Assembly: GCF_009760925.1 (NCBI RefSeq)
Contig: NZ_VRLV01000001.1
Coordinates: forward strand, 124,001-188,000
Source: Nonomuraea typhae
GTDB lineage: Bacteria; Actinomycetota; Actinomycetes; Streptosporangiales; Streptosporangiaceae
Reading direction: 5' to 3'
DNA length: 64,000 nucleotides
Numbering within the stretch: the first letter of the stretch is position 1; the number at the start of each line of letters is the position of its first letter. Made by a program: the position numbers and the translations under genes. Below the pieces are notes generated by a model. The model ran no database searches. It had not been told where the DNA came from and saw nothing but the letters and a program-made list of their open reading frames with translations. Shown here piece after piece: positions 59,151 to 64,000 of the stretch.

Positions 59151-60515
59151 GTGGAGCGTCGATTGATCGTGGTGTCGGCCTGCGCGTTCATCGTGGCGGC
59201 CGTGCTGTACAGCGCCTGGGTGCCCGGCCAGTTCGCCAACCCGGCCGTGGATCGCACCGAGGGCTACCTGAGCGAGCTGGCCGCCCGCGACCAGTCGTGG
59301 TCGGCGTTGTTCCGGGCCGCCGACGCGCTGGCGGGGCTGGCCTGCGTGCTGGGCGTGGCGCTGGCCCCCCGGGTACGCGCCGAATGGCCGGGCTGGCTGG
59401 CCATGGCGGCGTTCGGGCTGCTCACGGCGGCCGACAGCGCCGTCCCGCTGGACTGCGCGCTCATCAGCAGCCCGGCCTGCGAACGGGCCCCGCACACCCT
59501 CGCCCACCACCTGCACACCTACACCAGCGCGCTGGCCTCGGCCGCCTCCCTGGTCGCGATGCTGCTGCTGGCCAGGGCCTGGCGCACCCGCACCGCCAGG
59601 TTCCTGGCCGGGGCCTACACGCTGGCCACCGTGCTCACGCTGGTGGCGGCCGCCGCCGGTCACCTCGTCGGCGTGGCCCAGCGCGCCCAGGTCGCCGTGA
59701 TCGCGCTCTGGCTCGTCTACGTGGCCGCCCGCCTGCTGGCCGCCCCCCAGGACGAGCCCGGACACGCCCGCCCGCACGTGGTCGAGGACGGCCGTGGCCC
59801 CGCCGTCCTGGTGGCCGCCGGCATGGGCGGCGCCTGGTTCCACTGGGACGCCGTCGCCGCCGGCCTGGCCCCCGCGCACCGGGTGATCCGCTTCGACCGC
59901 CCCGGACTCGGCCGCAGCCCCGCCGCGCCGGAGCCGCCCACGCTGTACGGCGAAGCCGCCCGCCTGGCCGCGCTGGCGCCCTCGCACCCGGAGAAGGTCG
60001 CGGTGATCGCCCATTCGGTGGCCGCCTGGCACGCCGAGGCGTTCGCCCGCCTGCACCCGCTGCGCGTCTCGCGGGTGGTGCTGGTGGACCCGAGCTGCCG
60101 GGAGAGGCCGGGCCGTGGCACCTCGGGGCCGGGCCGGGCGCTGGGCCGCTGGCTGCCGGCGTTCGGCGGGACGTGGGCGGCGGCGGCGCTGGCCCGGTGC
60201 GTCGGCCCGCTGGCCCACCGGCTGGCCGGTGGCGGCGGCGACCCCGCGGGCGTCTACCGGGAGGGCAGGGTGCTGGCGGCCGCCGCGGGGGAGTGGCTGG
60301 CCTTTCGCGACATGGCCGCCGACCTGGAGGAGATTCGGCGCGAGCATCCCTATCCGCCCGTGCCGACGCTGGTCATCACGGCCGGCCGTACCGACGGATG
60401 CCAGGAGCGGCTGGCCCGCTCGCTCGGCGCGGACCACGTGCGGCTGCCCAAGGCGGGACATCAGGTTCAGCTTGACGCTCCCGAGGCCATCACCAGGCCA
60501 TTTAACGGAGAGTAG
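59151..60515 (+). CDS. DUF998 membrane domain fused to an alpha/beta hydrolase
   Basis: 454 residues. The first 200 residues hold six hydrophobic helices of the DUF998 type. Residues about 205-454 form an alpha/beta hydrolase with nucleophile S289 in IAHSVAAW (the elbow is AHSVA, not the usual GxSxG) and H437 in KAGHQVQLD. The gene lies 17 bases before lysX on the same strand. Hydrolases encoded with aminoacyl-lipid synthases (the AhyD group) remove the amino acid from aminoacylated lipids, so an eraser of lysyl-phosphatidylglycerol is a reasonable inference. Starts at GTG 59151. Confidence 0.82.
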   Translation: MERRLIVVSACAFIVAAVLYSAWVPGQFANPAVDRTEGYLSELAARDQSWSALFRAADALAGLACVLGVALAPRVRAEWPGWLAMAAFGLLTAADSAVPLDCALISSPACERAPHTLAHHLHTYTSALASAASLVAMLLLARAWRTRTARFLAGAYTLATVLTLVAAAAGHLVGVAQRAQVAVIALWLVYVAARLLAAPQDEPGHARPHVVEDGRGPAVLVAAGMGGAWFHWDAVAAGLAPAHRVIRFDRPGLGRSPAAPEPPTLYGEAARLAALAPSHPEKVAVIAHSVAAWHAEAFARLHPLRVSRVVLVDPSCRERPGRGTSGPGRALGRWLPAFGGTWAAAALARCVGPLAHRLAGGGGDPAGVYREGRVLAAAAGEWLAFRDMAADLEEIRREHPYPPVPTLVITAGRTDGCQERLARSLGADHVRLPKAGHQVQLDAPEAITRPFNGE

Positions 60516-60532
60516 CCGGGTATGTCCGGACA

Positions 60533-63500
60533 ATGAGGTCGAGGCTGGGGTGGATGCCGAGGGTCCTGGCGGGGATCCTCGCCGCCCTGGCCGCCTATTG
60601 CGCGCTCATCGCGCTCGTCCGGCCGCTGCGCGTCCTGCTGCGCCCCCTCACCCAGGCGTTCACCGACTTCGTCTTCCCCGCCGAGCCCAACCTGGCCTAC
60701 GCCGTCTTCCTCGCGCTGCTGGCCGGGGCCGTCGCGCGGCGCAAGCGGATCGCCTACCGGCTGCTGCTCCTCTTCCTGGGCATCACGCTGCTGGGGCTGG
60801 CTCTGTACGGGGTGGTGGTGTGGGAGCTGCCCGAGGAGGGTGACGAGCCGCTGTGGGTGGTGCTGGCCAACCTCGGCTTCACGGTGGTCATGCTCGGGCT
60901 GCTGGTGGCCGCGCGCAAGGAGTTCTTCGCCAGGACGCAGCGCGCCGCCGTCCGCAAGGCGCTGCTGACCCTGCTGGCCGGGCTGCTGGTCTCCGTCGGC
61001 GTCGGCTACGCGCTCATCATGGCCTTCCCCGGCACGCTGCGCGCCTCCGACCGGCTGCAGTGGGTGATCGAGAAGGCGCTCGGCGGCGCGCTCATCCTCG
61101 ACTTCGACCGCCGGGGGTACGGCCCCGCCTGGGTGGCCTTCGTCATCGGCCTGCTCAGCGCCGTCGCGCTGCTGTGGGCGTTCACCGTGCTGTTCCGCTC
61201 GCAGCGGGCCATCGCCGAACTCCTGCCCGGGGACGAGGCCGGGATCCGCGAGCTGCTGGCCGCCCACGGCGAGCGCGACTCGCTCGGCTACTTCGCCACC
61301 CGCCGCGACCGGGCCGCGATCTTCTCGCCCAGCGGCAAGAGCGCCGTCTCCTACCGGGTCGTCGCCGGCGTCAGCCTCGCGGGCGGCGACCCGATCGGCG
61401 ACGCCGAAGCCTGGGAGCCGGCCATCGCCCGCTGGCGGCGGCAGGCCGAGGAGTACGGCTGGACCCCCGCCGCCATCGGCGCCGGCGAGGAGGGCGCCCG
61501 CGCCTACGCCCGCGCCGGGCTCAAGGTCCTGCAGCTCGGCGACGAGGCCGTGCTGCACGTCGCCGCCTTCACCCTCGAGGGCCGCGAGATGCGCGGCGTA
61601 CGGCAGGCGGTCAACCGTGTCCGCCGCGCCGGATACACCTTGCGCGTGCGCCGTCATGCCGAGCTGTCCCCGGAGGAGATGCGCAGCGTCATCGCCAGAG
61701 CCGACGCCTGGCGCGACACCGAGACCGAGCGCGGCTTCTCCATGGCGCTCGGCCGCCTCGGCGACCCGGCCGACGGCCGCTGCGTGCTCGTCGAGGCGCT
61801 GAGCGCAGACGGCGACGAGGCGGCGATCCTGTCGTTCGTGCCCTGGGGCGAGCGCGGGCTCTCCCTCGACCTCATGCGCCGCGACCGGGACGCCGACAAC
61901 GGGCTCATGGAGTTCATGGTCGCCGGCCTGGCCGAGCGGGCGCCCGGCATCGGCGTCGAGCGCGTCTCGCTCAACTTCGCCGTCTTCCGCGCCGCCTTCG
62001 AGGAGGGCGCCAGGATCGGCGCCGGGCCGGTGCTGCGGGCCTGGCGCCGGTTGCTGCTGTTCTTCTCGCGCTGGTGGCAGCTGGAGTCGCTCTACCGCTC
62101 CAACGTGAAGTACCGGCCCGAGTGGGTGCCGCGCTTCCTGGCCTACGCCGACACCCGCGACCTGCCCAAGGTCGGCCTGGCCTCGGCGATCGCCGAAGGG
62201 TTCCTGGCCGGGCCCAGCCTGCCCACGCTGCTGAGCCGCGGCGAGGGCAGGGCCCCGGTGGCCCTTCCCGCTCCGGTCGCGGCCCCGGCCGAGCCCGTGC
62301 CCACGCGCCGCCGGGAGCAGGACGAGGTCCGCGCGGGCAAGCTGGCGCTGGTGGCCGAGCCGTACCCGGCGGGCTTCCCGCGCACGCACACGACGGCGCA
62401 GGCGGCCCGGACCGGCGAGCGGGTGGCGGTGGCGGGCCGGGTCATGCTCGTGCGCGACCACGGCGGCATCCTGTTCGCCACGCTGCGCGACTGGGCGGGG
62501 GAACGGCAGGTCATGATCACCGATCCCGGGCTGCTGGCGGACTGGCGGCGGGTGGTGGACCTGGGCGATCACGTCGGGGTGCGCGGCGAGGTCACCCGCT
62601 CGGACAAGGGCGAGATCTCGGTCCTGGCGCAGGACTGGACCCTCACCGGCAAGTGCCTGCACCCGCTGCCCGGCAAACGCCGCGGGCTGAGCGACCCCGA
62701 GGCCCGCGTGCGCCGCCGCCACCTGGACCTGATCACCTCCGACGCCGCGCGGGAGATGCTGCGGGTGCGCGCCGCCGCGGTCCACGCGCTGCGCGACGGC
62801 CTGGTACGGCGGGGCTTCCTGGAGGTGGAGACCCCGATCCTGCAGCCGGTCCACGGAGGGGCCGCCGCCCGCCCGTTCCGCACGCACATCAACGCCTACG
62901 ATCTCGACCTGTACCTGCGGATCGCGCCGGAGCTGTATCTCAAGCGGCTGTGCGTGGGCGGCGTGGAGCGGGTCTTCGAGCTGGGCCGGACCTTCCGCAA
63001 CGAGGGCGTCTCGCACAAGCACAACCCGGAGTTCACGATGCTGGAGGCATACCAGGCGTATGCCGATTACCACGACATGCTGGAGCTGGCGCGATCGCTG
63101 ATCCAGGAGGCCGCGGAAGCCGCGCTCGGGGGACACGTCGTGCAAGGAGTTGATATTTCGGGACAATGGCCGGTCGTGCCGGTCAACGAGGCCATCTCCG
63201 CGGCGGCCGGCGAGCCGGTCACCGCCGACACCGGGCCGCGGGAGCTGCGCAAGCTCTGTGACCGCCTCGGCGTGCCGTACCACCCCACGTGGCGGCGCGG
63301 CGAGCTGGTGCTGGAGCTGTACGAGCGGCTGGTCGAGGCGCGCACCACCGCCCCGGTCTTCTACGTCGGCTTCCCCGCCGACGTCTCGCCGCTGGCCCGC
63401 CCGCACCGCGACGACCCCCGCCTGGCCGAGCGCTGGGACCTGGTCGCCTTCGGGGCCGAGCTCGGCACCGCCTACTCCGAACTGGCCGACCCGATCGAGC

Positions 63501-63727
63501 AGCGCCGCCGCCTGGCCGAGCAGTCGCTGCTGGCCGCCGGGGGCGACCCCGAGGCGATGGAGCTGGACGAGGAGTTCCTGGGCGCGCTGGAGTACGCCAT
63601 GCCGCCGACCGGTGGGCTCGGTCTCGGCGTGGACCGGCTGGTCATGGTGCTGACCGGCGCGCCCATCAGGCAGACGCTGCTGTTCCCGCTGACGCGGCCC
63701 ATGGGGGAGCGGCGTCCGCTGGGGTAG
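60533..63727 (+). CDS. lysX: Bifunctional lysyl-phosphatidylglycerol synthase/lysyl-tRNA synthetase LysX
   Basis: 1064 residues. The N-terminus (to about 230) has about six membrane helices. Residues about 235-545 are the MprF-type transferase (GYFATRRDRAAIFSPSGKSAVSYRVVAGVSLAGGDPIG, DLMRRD). An OB-fold (about 615-690) and a class II lysyl-tRNA synthetase (about 700-1064) follow, with motif 2 RTFRNEGVSHKHNPEF and motif 3 GLGLGVDRLVMVL. The protein charges its own tRNA and places lysine on phosphatidylglycerol, reducing negative charge and sensitivity to cationic peptides. The synthetase core looks complete. Its codons at 63148-63166 are unusually AT-rich. Confidence 0.95.
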   Translation: MRSRLGWMPRVLAGILAALAAYCALIALVRPLRVLLRPLTQAFTDFVFPAEPNLAYAVFLALLAGAVARRKRIAYRLLLLFLGITLLGLALYGVVVWELPEEGDEPLWVVLANLGFTVVMLGLLVAARKEFFARTQRAAVRKALLTLLAGLLVSVGVGYALIMAFPGTLRASDRLQWVIEKALGGALILDFDRRGYGPAWVAFVIGLLSAVALLWAFTVLFRSQRAIAELLPGDEAGIRELLAAHGERDSLGYFATRRDRAAIFSPSGKSAVSYRVVAGVSLAGGDPIGDAEAWEPAIARWRRQAEEYGWTPAAIGAGEEGARAYARAGLKVLQLGDEAVLHVAAFTLEGREMRGVRQAVNRVRRAGYTLRVRRHAELSPEEMRSVIARADAWRDTETERGFSMALGRLGDPADGRCVLVEALSADGDEAAILSFVPWGERGLSLDLMRRDRDADNGLMEFMVAGLAERAPGIGVERVSLNFAVFRAAFEEGARIGAGPVLRAWRRLLLFFSRWWQLESLYRSNVKYRPEWVPRFLAYADTRDLPKVGLASAIAEGFLAGPSLPTLLSRGEGRAPVALPAPVAAPAEPVPTRRREQDEVRAGKLALVAEPYPAGFPRTHTTAQAARTGERVAVAGRVMLVRDHGGILFATLRDWAGERQVMITDPGLLADWRRVVDLGDHVGVRGEVTRSDKGEISVLAQDWTLTGKCLHPLPGKRRGLSDPEARVRRRHLDLITSDAAREMLRVRAAAVHALRDGLVRRGFLEVETPILQPVHGGAAARPFRTHINAYDLDLYLRIAPELYLKRLCVGGVERVFELGRTFRNEGVSHKHNPEFTMLEAYQAYADYHDMLELARSLIQEAAEAALGGHVVQGVDISGQWPVVPVNEAISAAAGEPVTADTGPRELRKLCDRLGVPYHPTWRRGELVLELYERLVEARTTAPVFYVGFPADVSPLARPHRDDPRLAERWDLVAFGAELGTAYSELADPIEQRRRLAEQSLLAAGGDPEAMELDEEFLGALEYAMPPTGGLGLGVDRLVMVLTGAPIRQTLLFPLTRPMGERRPLG

Positions 63728-63768
63728 TCTGGCCCGGGATCATGGACTCGGCTCCCGAGGGGGTAGAC

Positions 63769-64000
63769 GTGGACACGGCCAGCCAGCAGATCACCGTGGT
63801 CGGTCAGGGCGTGGTCTCGGCCGTGCCCGACGTGATGCGGCTCAACGCCGGCGTCGAGGTGCGCAAGGCGGGCGCGGGAGAGGCGTTCGCCGGAGCCCGC
63901 GCCGCCGCGGTCCGGCTCACCCGCACGCTGGCGGAGGCGGGCATCGCCGCCAAGGACCTGCGCACCAGCGAGCTGTCGCTGGGTCCCGAGTACGAGAACT
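63769..64000 (+). CDS. SIMPL domain protein, 3' end cut by the window
   Basis: The first 77 residues of a SIMPL (DUF541) protein: QQITVVGQGVVSAVPDVMRLNAGVEVRKAGAGEAFAGARAA is the family opening, with the recurring V.V.G.G.....PD.... pattern. Such proteins are often periplasmic; here no signal peptide precedes it, so it would be cytosolic. The GTG at 63769 has GAGGGGG 5 bases upstream; an in-frame ATG at 63742 would add 9 residues. The frame stays open to the end of the window. Confidence 0.8.
   Translation, partial: MDTASQQITVVGQGVVSAVPDVMRLNAGVEVRKAGAGEAFAGARAAAVRLTRTLAEAGIAAKDLRTSELSLGPEYEN

Noticed and set aside
60467..63406. 979-codon leftward open frame antisense to lysX
   Set aside because: The lysX frame contains every expected motif; the antisense product is Gly/Val/Gln-rich and unlike any family.

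Overview
The window is chromosomal DNA from a very GC-rich actinomycete. The evidence is a strong G/C bias at third codon positions, frequent GTG and TTG starts, many genes without a Shine-Dalgarno sequence (leaderless type), and actinobacterial families: GlnE with a type I GlnA, DUF4191, DUF3043, PspA-PspAA-HtpX-PspAB, a LysX fusion and a WD40 receptor kinase. The mix of large secreted hydrolases, WD40 kinase, NB-ARC/TPR protein and GPP34 protein suggests Streptosporangiales (Nonomuraea-like). That placement is an inference, not a database result. I see no tRNA, rRNA, insertion sequence, prophage, integrase or CRISPR array.

Layout. 1-7.3 kb: a cysteine desulfurase fused to a methyltransferase behind a structured leader, a 2-hydroxyacid dehydrogenase, a secreted M9 collagenase, a hotdog protein and an alpha/beta hydrolase. 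7.3-20.8 kb: a WD40 Ser/Thr kinase, a glutamine amidotransferase, an HXXEE membrane protein, glnE, an NB-ARC/TPR protein divergent from a membrane protein, and small phosphotransferase, GNAT and GPP34 genes. 21-24 kb: glnA behind a four-half-site GlnR box; GlnA is the substrate of the nearby GlnE. 24-34 kb: a carbohydrate island with GH92 mannosidase, TetR regulator plus TIM-barrel protein, and GH3 glucosidase. These sit around DUF4191 and a methyltransferase that normally belong to the lipA neighbourhood.

34-44 kb: the lipoate and 2-oxoacid dehydrogenase block (lipA, lipB, sucB, lpd, pepA), with a degenerate M48-like membrane protein, a peptidase E and a TIGR01777 oxidoreductase. LipA and LipB make the lipoyl cofactor carried by SucB and reoxidised by Lpd. 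The order resembles the pepA-lpd-sucB-lipB-lipA-glnA region of Streptomyces. 44-56 kb: a GntR-DUF1648-CPBP module with a clear operator, cobS, a TPR-APH(3')-like fusion divergent from a lone ABC ATPase, a LysR regulator divergent from a reductase/aldo-keto reductase pair, cobU with a shrunken metallo-beta-lactamase-like extension, and several small membrane or hypothetical proteins. 56-64 kb: an envelope-stress block (pspA, pspAA, htpX, pspAB), then a DUF998-alpha/beta hydrolase fusion and lysX, and the start of a SIMPL-domain protein cut by the window edge.

The least expected signals are non-coding or architectural. The desulfurase leader has a perfect 10-bp anti-Shine-Dalgarno helix. Four leftward genes (2-hydroxyacid dehydrogenase, lipA, lipB, the 52918 membrane protein) are followed by tandem copies of their own 3' ends. 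A TPR-APH(3') gene and an ABC ATPase gene appear to share a bidirectional -10 element. LipB carries Met where the catalytic Lys normally lies. The 620-bp gap before sucB carries iterated GAC(N)AGGAA motifs.
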